Shown: positions 1-6,145, counted from the stretch's first letter. The stretch is 15,129 bases of DNA from Pseudomonadota bacterium (GCA_021325365.1 JAJPHF010000156.1:1-15129), one strand, 5' to 3'. Translations and numbers: made by a program. The notes: generated by a model from the sequence alone, not told the origin.

Positions 1-144
1 CAAACAGCACGACCGCTCCTTGCTCGCCTACCTGACCGCCGTGTGTACCGCCGCCCAGGCCGGCCTGCCCATCCCCTCGCTGCTGCCTGCTCCGCCGACG
101 GCTCTACTCGTCGTCCCAGGCGCTCAGGCGGCGTGAACGCTTAC
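1..144 (+). mobile_element. Right end of an IS66-like insertion sequence
   Basis: The last part of a transposase reading frame is followed eight bases after its stop codon by GAACGCTTAC (135-144). Its reverse complement begins GTAAGCG, which is the typical start of IS66-family terminal inverted repeats. In this family the right inverted repeat commonly lies at or just over the transposase stop, as here. The element's left end, the accessory orfs and most of the transposase lie outside the window, so whether it is intact cannot be judged. The family call rests on the terminus together with the C-terminal peptide. Confidence 0.6.
2..136 (+). CDS. IS66-like transposase, C-terminal fragment (5' end outside window)
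   Basis: An open frame enters from the left edge and stops at TGA 134-136, giving 44 residues. It contains QHDRSLLAYLTAVCTAAQAG (residues 2-21), followed by a Pro/Leu-rich stretch with PSLLPAP. Peptides of the form '(Q/H)-R-S-x-L-x-x-L-T-x-A-C-x-A-x-x-x-G-x-P-x-P-S-L-L-P' are typical of the end of many IS66-family transposases. The DDE catalytic residues lie upstream, outside the window. The stop sits next to the presumed right inverted repeat, which supports this being the natural end of the gene and not a truncation. Recognition is from memory of the family and the visible part is short, so confidence is moderate. Confidence 0.6.
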   Translation, partial: KQHDRSLLAYLTAVCTAAQAGLPIPSLLPAPPTALLVVPGAQAA

Positions 145-152
145 GAAGACAT
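145..152. repeat. Candidate 8-bp target-site duplication of the IS66-like element
   Basis: IS66-family elements generate 8-bp direct repeats on insertion. The eight bases directly outside the presumed right end are GAAGACAT. The matching copy would lie beyond the left edge of the window and cannot be checked here. Confidence 0.3.
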
Positions 153-457
153 TGACCATATGGACCGGTGACCCGCTGGGAGCACTAGGACAAGATTGCC
201 TAACTCTGGGCTCCTATGCCAGTCACCCTGTCGGGGTATCCCACGCCTGTGCTTCCCGCTCACGCTGGCGCCGCCAGGCAGTCGCCTGGTCCCACCCCCA
301 GCTCATAGCGCTCTCTCCTTGCTTCTGGTCCCCTGTAGCGGCCACCATACCATAGGGGCAGGCGCCCACCATTTGCCCACCTTTCGATAGTGGTGCAGAT
401 GGGCGGCCTGGTGGTCATGGTGTGGACCAAACGCTGGGTTCTGGCGGGTTAGCTGGG
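145..457. other. Gene-free stretch between IS end and tRNA-Gln
   Basis: About 310 bases with no convincing gene. Two short overlapping frames on the plus strand (152-355 and 196-390) have no GC3 bias, no ribosome binding site and no recognisable motif. A small perfect stem-loop, CCAGGC-AGTC-GCCTGG (274-289), is visible but has no T-tract. No intrinsic terminator for the tRNA is evident on the minus strand. The base composition is less GC-rich than in the genes to the right, so this may be decayed insertion-target sequence. Confidence 0.5.
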
Positions 458-528
458 CTCGGGAGCCTGGATTCGAACCAGGGATAACGGTTCCAAAGAC
501 CGCTGTGATACCACTTCACCACTCCCGA
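458..528 (-). tRNA. tRNA-Gln (anticodon UUG)
   Basis: The minus strand folds into a complete cloverleaf of 71 nt. The acceptor stem TCGGGAG pairs with CTCCCGA and the discriminator is G. The D-stem GTGA pairs with TCAC around a 7-nt AGTGGTA loop. The anticodon stem GCGGT pairs with ACCGT around the loop CTTTGGA, which reads TTG at positions 34-36. The T-arm is CCTGG-TTCGAAT-CCAGG. The weak U1-A72 first pair and the overall sequence are typical of bacterial tRNA-Gln. The 3' CCA is not encoded (CCC follows on the tRNA strand), so CCA must be added enzymatically. It stands alone in the window, with its promoter about 80 bases upstream on the minus strand. Confidence 0.95.
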
Positions 529-606
529 GTGAGGGGGGCCAGGCGCCGGCCCAGGCGGCCGAGCCTAGTCGCGTGCCCCGGTCGCCGCCAGGCGTGGGGC
601 GCCGGT

Positions 607-615
607 ATTATACCA
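607..615 (-). promoter_or_regulatory. Extended -10 promoter for tRNA-Gln
   Basis: On the minus strand the sequence reads TGGTATAAT, a perfect TATAAT -10 hexamer (607-612) preceded by the TGn extension (613-615). No TTGACA-like -35 box lies 16-18 bases further upstream, which is tolerable for extended -10 promoters. Initiation would be near base 600, leaving a leader of roughly 70 nt before the tRNA 5' end at 528. A consensus AT-rich hexamer in such GC-rich surroundings, oriented towards a tRNA, is unlikely to be accidental. Confidence 0.65.
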
Positions 616-727
616 CGGTGCGTCCCGGCCTCTGGGCGTAGACGCTCTCGCCACGATGACCTTCGATGGTCGGCCGCAGCACAACGGCCCGGTCATGCCA
701 CGGCGCGTTTCAGATGGAGAGAGGGCT

Positions 728-1834
728 GTGTCGGTGCCGGATGCACGCGAGTCGAGCGACGCCGCGACGGAGCAGCTCGTGGCGCTGGCGACGGGCGCCT
801 GGCGGCAGGCGGCGCTCGCGGTGGCCGCGCGCCTGGGACTGTGCCCGATGCTGGGCGCGCGCGCCGCGGACCTGGAAGAGGTCTGCTATAGCCTCGGGAC
901 CCAGCGGCTGCCGACGCGGTACTTCCTGGCTGCCTGCGCCGGGCTAGGGCTGGTGGAGGAGCGCGACGAGGCCTATCGGCTCGGGCCCGTCGGACGCGCG
1001 GTGCTCGCCACCGGCGGCGCGGAACTTGCCGCCTGGGCCGGGGCTGGCGGCGTCGCCAACCGCGGCACCGGGGGCGGCGCGAGCCGCATCGCCGACGTCG
1101 CCACCTCGGCCAGCGCTGGCGGGATCGCCGACCTGGCCGACGTGCTCGCCGCCGTGCTGGCCGAGCCGCTACTGGTAGCCCCTGGCACCGCGTCGCGCAA
1201 GGCACCTACGAGCGCGCCCTGGGACGACGCCGCGCTGGTCGGGCTGCACGCGCCCGCGGCGGCCGCGCTCGCCGCCGCCATGCTCGGCGATACCGCGCCG
1301 CCAGCGGAGGAGGGGCTGGCGCTGGAGATCGGCGGGCATGGCATCTTCGTCCGCGCGCTGCTGGCGCGGGCGGCCGGTTGGCGCGGCGTGCTAGTTCTCG
1401 ACGGCCAGGCGGGGGCCGCGGCGGATCATCCCACGCGAGCAGGCACTTGCGAGGCGGCGTGCGGGGAGGATCCGCCGGGCGGCCGACTGGCGATCCTGCC
1501 GGACCTGGCGGCGCTCGCGGCGCAGCGCGCCGCGGTGGCCGTGGTCGCCCAGGCGGTGGACGCGGGCGGCGCGGCAGCGCTGCGCGGACGGCTGGGGGCG
1601 CTGCGCCCCTACCTGGCGCCCGGCGCGCGCCTGGCCGTGGTCGGACCGTTCCTGGCGCCCGCGCAGCCGCGGCCGCTGGCGCCGCTCCTCGCCCTGCTCG
1701 CCCTGGCGGCCGGGCGCAGCGCCTGGTGCCTGACGCTCGACGTGGTGGCCGCGCAGTTGCAGGCTAGCGGCTATGCGCCGGTGGGTACGCTCGTCCTGCC
1801 GGAGCCGGACGTCGCGCTGCTCGCCGAGGCGTGA
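728..1834 (+). CDS. SAM-dependent O-methyltransferase-like protein with degenerate cofactor motif
   Basis: This 368-aa protein has the layout of bacterial/plant O-methyltransferases (acetylserotonin/hydroxyneurosporene type). Residues about 17-94 resemble their N-terminal helical dimerisation and winged-helix domain (ATGAWRQAALAVAARLGL, a second helix, then GLVEERDEAYRLGPVGRAVL). Residues about 199-205 (LEIGGHG) sit where motif I (usually D-V-G-G-G-x-G) should be, followed by a VLVLD strand end. The C-terminus, with a proline-rich strand, a long hydrophobic helix and LQASGYAPVGTLVLPEP, matches the end of the Methyltransf_2 fold. The middle is Ala/Gly-rich and lacks the usual catalytic His-containing segment, so activity is doubtful. 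GTG 728 was chosen because GGAG lies 8 bases upstream and GC3 bias only begins there. An in-frame ATG at 656 would add 24 residues; GTG 734 is also possible. Confidence 0.7.
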   Translation: MSVPDARESSDAATEQLVALATGAWRQAALAVAARLGLCPMLGARAADLEEVCYSLGTQRLPTRYFLAACAGLGLVEERDEAYRLGPVGRAVLATGGAELAAWAGAGGVANRGTGGGASRIADVATSASAGGIADLADVLAAVLAEPLLVAPGTASRKAPTSAPWDDAALVGLHAPAAAALAAAMLGDTAPPAEEGLALEIGGHGIFVRALLARAAGWRGVLVLDGQAGAAADHPTRAGTCEAACGEDPPGGRLAILPDLAALAAQRAAVAVVAQAVDAGGAAALRGRLGALRPYLAPGARLAVVGPFLAPAQPRPLAPLLALLALAAGRSAWCLTLDVVAAQLQASGYAPVGTLVLPEPDVALLAEA

Positions 1835-1835
1835 G

Positions 1836-1855
1836 CCGGCGCCGGCCCGCGCCGG
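1836..1855 (+). terminator. GC stem-loop after methyltransferase-like gene
   Basis: CCGGCGC pairs with GCGCCGG across the loop CGGCCC, starting two bases after the stop codon. There is no T-tract, so it is at best a weak or Rho-assisted terminator or an mRNA-protecting hairpin. Confidence 0.3.
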
Positions 1856-1942
1856 GCGGTACACTACCAGTACCCTGTGGGAAACCGAATGCGGTGGATT
1901 CGCCCTGCCCGAGGCGGATTCGTCGCCTGTTACGGAGCGCGC

Positions 1943-2557
1943 ATGGCCACATCCGATCCCCAGGAGGCCCGTCTGCTCGCGGCCCTGCTCGACGCGCTGC
2001 CGGCGGCGGACCAGGCGACCGTGCGCGCTGCCTACGAGCTATCGGCCGCGCTGCATGCCGGCCAGGTCCGCGACGAGGGTCACCCGTACATCGTCCACCC
2101 GCTCCGCGTCGCCGGCCACCTGGCCGAGCACGGCTACCGCGACCCGGCCCTGCTCGCGGCGGCCCTGCTGCACGACACGCTGGAAGACACGGCGCTGGAC
2201 GAGGCAGCGCTGGAGGCGCGCTTCGGCCAGCGGGTAACAGCGCTCGTCTGGGCTGCCACCAAGCCGATGCTTCGTCGACGCCGCGACGCGACGGCGTACC
2301 TGGCCGCGGCAGGCGCCAGCGACGCCGAGGGGCGGCTGATCAAGCTCGCCGACCGGCTGGACAATCTGCTCTACCTGCACGCTTCGCCGCGCCGCGGGAT
2401 GCGGTACCGAGTGCTCGAGGAGACGCGGCTGAAGTACGTGCCGCACGCCGTGGAGTGGGGCCGCTCGCTGGGCGAGGCGCTGGTGGCAGCCTGGGAAGCG
2501 CAGCTCCGACGGGTGGAGGCGGAGCAGGCGGCCGATCCAGCAGAGACCAGCAGCTAG
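1943..2557 (+). CDS. Stand-alone HD hydrolase, SpoT/Mesh1-like (putative small alarmone hydrolase)
   Basis: A 204-aa cytosolic protein with the metal-dependent HD fold of the RelA/SpoT hydrolase domain. Visible ligands are H38 in AALHAGQ, H52-P53 in YIVHPLRVA, the HD pair H77-D78 followed by E81-D82 (LLHDTLED), and D138/N141 in KLADRLDN (134-141). It lacks the synthetase, TGS and ACT domains of long RSH proteins, so it matches small alarmone hydrolases such as Mesh1. These remove the 3'-pyrophosphate of (p)ppGpp, or can act on NADPH. ATG 1943 was chosen because GGAG lies 5 bases upstream; the in-frame ATG at 1877 lacks a ribosome binding site. The segment after the HD core (RRRRDATAYL) is shorter than in SpoT. 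It is followed by two strong hairpins facing a convergent operon. The substrate is inferred. Confidence 0.85.
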   Translation: MATSDPQEARLLAALLDALPAADQATVRAAYELSAALHAGQVRDEGHPYIVHPLRVAGHLAEHGYRDPALLAAALLHDTLEDTALDEAALEARFGQRVTALVWAATKPMLRRRRDATAYLAAAGASDAEGRLIKLADRLDNLLYLHASPRRGMRYRVLEETRLKYVPHAVEWGRSLGEALVAAWEAQLRRVEAEQAADPAETSS

Positions 2558-2575
2558 TGGGTCATCACGGGAGTG

Positions 2576-2609
2576 TTGCCCTGCGTTGGCCGTCGCCAAC
2601 GTAGGGCAA
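2576..2609. terminator. 15-bp hairpin between convergent transcription units
   Basis: TTGCCCTGCGTTGGC (2576-2590) pairs over its full length with GCCAACGTAGGGCAA (2595-2609), with a single G-U wobble and a CGTC tetraloop. It begins 19 bases after the stop of the HD hydrolase gene. AAA follows on the plus strand and no T-run on either side, so it is a strong RNA hairpin without a canonical U-tail. It is likely the transcription end signal of the upstream gene. Confidence 0.6.
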
Positions 2610-2630
2610 AGCGCCTCCGACCGTGGACTG

Positions 2631-2668
2631 GAACGGGGAGCGGGCTCGCGCGAGCCCGCTCCCCGTTC
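2631..2668. repeat. Perfect 38-bp palindrome, probable bidirectional terminator
   Basis: Each half reads GAACGGGGAGCGGGCTCGC followed by its exact reverse complement, with no mismatch across 38 bases. As RNA it gives a stem of about 17 bp with a tetraloop. It lies between the ends of the HD hydrolase gene (plus) and the DUF3618 operon (minus), so transcripts from either side would fold it. It has no T-tract. Such a perfect long palindrome is also a possible cruciform or dimeric-protein site. Confidence 0.65.
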
Positions 2669-2716
2669 GATGCCTTGCGAGTGGCGAGGGCGCTAGCTCG
2701 GTAGGGCCGGCCAGGC

Positions 2717-2742
2717 CGGCGCCGCCGAGCGGCCCGGCGCCG
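2717..2742 (-). terminator. GC stem-loop after DUF3618 gene
   Basis: CGGCGCCG at 2717-2724 can pair with CGGCGCCG at 2735-2742 (each half is itself palindromic) across a 10-nt loop. It begins one base past the minus-strand stop codon at 2744-2746. There is no U-tract. The enclosed GCCGCCGAGCGGC can form an alternative smaller hairpin. Confidence 0.35.
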
Positions 2743-2743
2743 C

Positions 2744-4372
2744 TCAGGCGTGGGCGCCCTGGGTCTGGGGCGACGACGAGCTGCTGCTCTGCGACGAGGA
2801 GCCGCTGCTCTGCGACGAGAACTGCTCCGGCTGGCCGGTAAGGCCCTGGTTCTGTGCCTCCTGCTTCACGGTGTGCTGGACCTCGTCCACCACGCGCTGG
2901 ACCTTGTGTGTCGTGTCCTCGACCATGTCCTGCGCCTGGTCCATGAAGCGGTCGCGGGCCGGCCCGAGCATGCGGTTCTCCTGACGCGTGCCAGGCAGGA
3001 GCATGCCGACCGCCACGCCGAGGGCAAGCGCGACCGCGCCCGCCGCGAGTGGGCTCTCGTCCAGGAAGCGATCATACTGGCTCCGGACGTCGGCGAAGCG
3101 GTCCTGGGCCATGTCGGTCCAGTCGCCAAAGCTGTCGGTCACCTGGTCGACGAGCTGCCCGGCGCGGTCCTGCACCTGGCCCGCGGTGTCGCTCATGCGG
3201 TCGGTGAGGTTGCCTACAGTGTCCGCGACGCCCTGCGTGGCGTCGCCGACGCGGTCGGTCGCGCTCGACACGGCCTCGCTGGCCCGATCGGTCAGCCCGC
3301 GCCCCTCACCGCGCTCGTAGGTGCCGTTCATGTCGGCGTAGCCGTAGCCGCGACCATACTCATTGGTCCGGCCGTAGCCGCGGCCGTAGCCATAGCTCCC
3401 CCGCGTGTAGTTGGGGGAGTAGCCGTAGTCGCGGTCGTAGCCGTGGTCTGCCTCGCGCATGTTCTTGAACATCCAGGCGAGGCCGAGGCCGACGACGGCG
3501 GCGGGCAGCGGGTTGCGGCGGACGGCGTCGACGATGCCCATGTCGGACAGTCGCTCCTGCGCGGCGTCGGTCCAGTCGCTCACGTTGTCGGCCACGCCGT
3601 GGGCCATGTCGCTGACCCGCTCGCCGGCGTTCGACATCATCTCGCCCGCGCGATTCTGCACGTCGGAGGCCGTGTCGTCCACGCGGTCGGTCAGCCCCCG
3701 GTCGCGGTCAGCGTCCGTGTCGGCATAGCCGCCGGCGCGGTAGCCGCGGTCGTAACCCCGCCTGTCGTAGCCGCGGGCATAGCGACCGTAAGTGCGGCCC
3801 ATCGCCCGCGAGCCGTAAGGCGGATAGGAGGTCGCCTGGCGGTAGGCGCGGTAGCGCCGCTCGGAGTCGTGGTCGCGGCCACGGGCGGTCATGAACAGCC
3901 AGCCCAGTCCGATGCCGGCGAGCGCCGCCGCTACCGGGTTCGCCCGGATCGTGTCCACGAAGCCCGTGCCGACGTCGCGGGCGGTGTCGCTCGCGTTCCC
4001 CATCCACTCCTCGGCCATGTCGGTCGCATCGTTCATCATTCGCTCCGCTCTTCCTATGGTCGCGTCTCGGACGGTGTCCTGCGCTTCCTGCACCAGTCGG
4101 TGGGGGTTGAGGCGCTCCTGGATGGCGTCGATAGTGTGGCTCATCTCGGAGCGGGTCTGCTCGATCTCCGAGCGGATCTCGTCCACGTCGGCCGAGTTGT
4201 CGTCGGCCTGGTCGTCCTGGTGGCTGTCGTCAGTCCCTTGGGTCGCATCGCTGTAGACCACCCGCTGGCTGGCCGATGCCACGCCGGTGTCCTCGGCGAT
4301 GACGTCCGTGGGCGCCGGCTGGTAGCGGATGGTGACGTCGTCCGGCGGCGTCCGGTCCCTGTTCATGCTCAT
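2744..4372 (-). CDS. DUF3618 membrane protein with three repeated helix-TM units
   Basis: A 542-aa protein. Residues 64-95 (EIRSEIEQTRSEMSHTIDAI then QERLNP) are a typical DUF3618 segment, after an acidic disordered N-terminus. Three copies of one unit follow: an amphipathic segment with a W-(T)-D/N-x-A pattern, a short N/S-P linker, and a glycine-zipper TM helix. The TM helices are at about 145-163 (NPVAAALAGIGLGWLFM), 287-302 (NPLPAAVVGLGLAWMF) and 440-460 (SPLAAGAVALALGVAVGMLL). Between them lie two Gly/Tyr/Arg-rich tracts (about 172-217 and 309-356), each followed by RGLTDR and further amphipathic helices. The C-terminus is a coiled helix and a Ser/Gln tail. The ATG at 4372 overlaps the TGA of the upstream gene (ATGA), implying translational coupling. 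E. coli YqjD/ElaB proteins are a loose analogue (tail-anchored, stress-induced, ribosome-binding); a similar role here is inference. Confidence 0.8.
   Translation of the reverse strand: MSMNRDRTPPDDVTIRYQPAPTDVIAEDTGVASASQRVVYSDATQGTDDSHQDDQADDNSADVDEIRSEIEQTRSEMSHTIDAIQERLNPHRLVQEAQDTVRDATIGRAERMMNDATDMAEEWMGNASDTARDVGTGFVDTIRANPVAAALAGIGLGWLFMTARGRDHDSERRYRAYRQATSYPPYGSRAMGRTYGRYARGYDRRGYDRGYRAGGYADTDADRDRGLTDRVDDTASDVQNRAGEMMSNAGERVSDMAHGVADNVSDWTDAAQERLSDMGIVDAVRRNPLPAAVVGLGLAWMFKNMREADHGYDRDYGYSPNYTRGSYGYGRGYGRTNEYGRGYGYADMNGTYERGEGRGLTDRASEAVSSATDRVGDATQGVADTVGNLTDRMSDTAGQVQDRAGQLVDQVTDSFGDWTDMAQDRFADVRSQYDRFLDESPLAAGAVALALGVAVGMLLPGTRQENRMLGPARDRFMDQAQDMVEDTTHKVQRVVDEVQHTVKQEAQNQGLTGQPEQFSSQSSGSSSQSSSSSSPQTQGAHA
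3340..3445 (-). repeat. Gly/Tyr/Arg-coding low-complexity repeats inside DUF3618 gene
   Basis: The block AGCCGTAGCCGCG and near-copies recur several times on the plus strand (around 3347, 3375 and 3385), encoding YGYGRGYGR-type peptides on the minus strand. A related GY/R tract is encoded around 3720-3850. The repeats could expand or contract by slippage. Confidence 0.5.
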
Positions 4373-4761
4373 CGCGTCTGCTCCCTGGCCCACTGCGCGT
4401 TCTCTTTGAGCGTCTGTACCGTCTCGCGCGGAGCCATGTCCTCGTGCTTCAGCGCGTCGAGACCCTTCTGCACGAGGAAGCCGCCGATGGCCGCGACCAC
4501 GATGCCGACGATCAGGGCGGACAGCCACCAGGGCAGCCCCCACGCCGCCAGCACGATGATCACCGTGGCCACGAGAGCCAGGAAGCCGGCGTAGCCAATC
4601 GCGGCGCCCGCGCCGATGAACGCCGCGTCCTTGCCGATCTTCGACGCCTTGGTCGACAGCTCAGCCTTCGCCAGTGCGACTTCCTGGTGGACGAGGGTCG
4701 AGGTCTCGCGCGACAACTCGGCGAACAGCTCGCCGAGCGACGGCTCTTCCCGATTGGTCAT
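4369..4761 (-). CDS. Holin-like two-TM membrane protein (DUF1469/Phage_holin_3_6, YqjE-like)
   Basis: A 130-aa protein. The N-terminus SLGELFAELSRETSTLVHQE (8-27), then VALAKAELSTKASK, is the hallmark of the DUF1469 (Phage_holin_3_6/YqjE) family. Two TM helices follow (about 47-74 and 78-99), separated by a short GLPWW turn, then a charged tail ending WAREQTR. Family members are small integral membrane proteins of unknown mechanism. The 'holin' name reflects fold similarity and does not prove pore formation. ATG 4761 was chosen because GGAGG lies 7 bases upstream; an upstream in-frame ATG (4776) would place the ribosome binding site inside the gene. Its stop overlaps the DUF3618 start by four bases, and it begins 20 bases after the preceding gene. 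A holin-like gene beside DUF3618 or DUF883 genes is a recurrent arrangement (compare E. coli yqjD-yqjE). Confidence 0.85.
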   Translation of the reverse strand: MTNREEPSLGELFAELSRETSTLVHQEVALAKAELSTKASKIGKDAAFIGAGAAIGYAGFLALVATVIIVLAAWGLPWWLSALIVGIVVAAIGGFLVQKGLDALKHEDMAPRETVQTLKENAQWAREQTR

Positions 4762-4781
4762 AGCTGCTCCTCCCACCAGCG

Positions 4782-5855
4782 CTAGCTCTTGGAGCTGCCG
4801 CTCTGGCGCGTCTCCTCGGTGGTGTTGGTCTGGGTCGTCTCGGCGAACGGCCGGCTCGTGCCGCCGGCGCTGCTACCGCTCGTGCTCGACGAACCGCTGG
4901 TGCCCCAGCCGCCGCTCGTGCTCGGGCTGGTCGTGCCGGACGCCGTCCGCTGCCCGCTCGGCGTGGACGCGCTGCTGGAGCCGATCGTACCGCCGGTCGT
5001 GCTCGGGCTGGTCGTCCCGGTCCGCGAGCCGACGCCGGCCATGTCGGCGTGGGTGGTGCCCGTCGTGCCGGTGCCCGAGTGCATTGGGCTGCTGCCGACG
5101 TTCGACTGCTCGGTTTGGCGCACGTAGCGCTGCCCGCCAGAGCCGGCGCTGCCGTAGCCGGTGGCGCCGCGGCCGTACTGCTGGTAGCCCGTGCCGCCCA
5201 TGCCGGTCTGGTAGCCGTAGCCGGCGCGGCCAGCGCCGTAGCGACCGCGCGGGTAATACCCGGAGCGATACGGCTGCATCGCGGCGGAGCGGCGATAGTC
5301 CATCGCGGGCTCGGGGCGCGAGCTCTTGAGGAAGCGCGCGGTCAGCAGGCCGAGGAAGAAGGCCCCGCCGACGAACAGCATCGGCTGGCGCCGCGCGAAG
5401 CTCTCCAGGTCGTCGATGTAGTCGTCGACGTCTCGGTCGCGCATGTAGCCGGACAGATGGTCGATCTGCCTGGCCGCCTGGTCGGTGAGGCTGGCGAGCT
5501 GGGGCTGGTCCTTCTGGCGGAGCTGCTTCCCCACCGAGCGGACCGCCTCAGCCACATCCGACAGCCCCGAGCTGGCCTGGTCGAGCTGGCCGCCGAGCAT
5601 CGACTTGGCCTGCTGCTGGGCCTGATCGGCCGCCTGCCCCAGCGCCTGCTTGGCCTGGTCAGCAACCTGCGTCGCGGCCTGCTTCGTATCGTCTGTCGTA
5701 GTGCCGCTGCCCGTGGTGCCGCTAGTGCTGGTCGAGCGGGCGGGGTCGCCGTGCATGGTTCCGGTCGCCGAGGAGCCGGATGTCCCGGCCGGCGTGCTGC
5801 TCGTGCCGGGAGTCGTGGTCTGGTCGCCGCGGGAATAAGGGTCACGTGTTGCCAT
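4782..5855 (-). CDS. One-TM protein with Ser/Thr/Gly-rich low-complexity tail, first gene of DUF3618 operon
   Basis: A 357-aa protein. Residues 1-56 are a Thr/Ser/Gly-rich disordered stretch. Residues 57-135 are amphipathic helix with many Gln/Ala/Asp (TKQAATQVADQAKQALGQAA onward), resembling DUF883/apolipoprotein-like coils. RRQPMLFVGGAFFLGLLTAR (155-174) is a single TM segment with arginine flanks. A Tyr/Gly/Arg-rich tract (186-245) and a Ser/Thr/Gly tail with TTSPST-GG repeats follow. ATG 5855 was chosen because AAGGAG lies about 8 bases upstream; the longer in-frame start (5903) spans that site. It leads the three-gene operon. The arrangement 'coil, R-R-x-P, glycine-rich TM, GY-rich tail' parallels each unit of the DUF3618 protein two genes downstream, suggesting a shared origin or assembly. 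No enzymatic motif is seen; function is unknown. Confidence 0.75.
   Translation of the reverse strand: MATRDPYSRGDQTTTPGTSSTPAGTSGSSATGTMHGDPARSTSTSGTTGSGTTTDDTKQAATQVADQAKQALGQAADQAQQQAKSMLGGQLDQASSGLSDVAEAVRSVGKQLRQKDQPQLASLTDQAARQIDHLSGYMRDRDVDDYIDDLESFARRQPMLFVGGAFFLGLLTARFLKSSRPEPAMDYRRSAAMQPYRSGYYPRGRYGAGRAGYGYQTGMGGTGYQQYGRGATGYGSAGSGGQRYVRQTEQSNVGSSPMHSGTGTTGTTHADMAGVGSRTGTTSPSTTGGTIGSSSASTPSGQRTASGTTSPSTSGGWGTSGSSSTSGSSAGGTSRPFAETTQTNTTEETRQSGSSKS
4910..5015 (-). repeat. Pair of 25-bp direct repeats coding TTSPST(S/T)GG
   Basis: Bases 4910-4934 and 4991-5015 are identical except for one C/G difference, offset by 81 bases (27 codons, in frame). They encode the TTSPSTSGG and TTSPSTTGG segments of the low-complexity tail. 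In-frame spacing means recombination between them would shorten the tail without a frameshift. Confidence 0.6.
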
Positions 5856-6145
5856 GACGCGTCTCCTTGCGCTCCAACTGTCCTCGGTGGCCGAGCGATC
5901 CACGCTGATCGTCGTAGCCGAAGACGCGAAATACGCGGCTCTGCCTGGGAAACCGCAAGCGGCGTGCCATTCGCTCGCCTCCGCGCCGTGCCCGCTCGCT
6001 CGCTGCAGGGCCTATGCCAACCGTGCCGCGAATCGGGGCCGGACCTGGCTTCGCCACGGGTCGCGGGCGGACGGAGCGGCCCGGAATGGGCACGGATGTT
6101 GCTTGGGCTGGGCAGCTATGGGCTGGACCGGGCCGGGGACAGGAG
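5856..6145. promoter_or_regulatory. Divergent intergenic region between the DUF3618 operon and the PAP2 gene
   Basis: About 290 bases separate two divergent starts, so promoters for both units must lie here. The only AT-richer patch is around 5928-5965 (GCGAAATACGCGG and flanks), reading roughly TTGCGG...TATTTC on the minus strand with a long 19-base spacer. This is too weak to call a promoter box. An alternative-start extension of the PAP2 frame (from 6014) also crosses this region. Confidence 0.3.

Noticed and set aside
274..289. CCAGGC-AGTC-GCCTGG stem-loop
   Set aside because: Only 6 bp, with no U-tract and no gene ending nearby; too weak to call a terminator.
152..390. Two overlapping short frames between the IS end and tRNA-Gln
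   Set aside because: No ribosome binding site, codon bias or recognisable motif.
3340..3850. Possible CRISPR or tandem-repeat array in the GY-rich regions
   Set aside because: The repeats are irregular, in frame, and coincide with Gly/Tyr/Arg-coding segments of a real gene; there are no unique equal-length spacers.
2750..4594. A 614-codon plus-strand frame opposite the DUF3618 and DUF1469 genes
   Set aside because: Low-complexity Val/Ala/His translation without motifs. The minus strand has recognisable families, ribosome binding sites and start/stop coupling.
4369..4761. Reading the holin-like gene as part of a prophage lysis cassette
   Set aside because: No endolysin, spanin or phage structural gene is nearby. 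The DUF1469 family is commonly chromosomal beside DUF3618/DUF883 genes.
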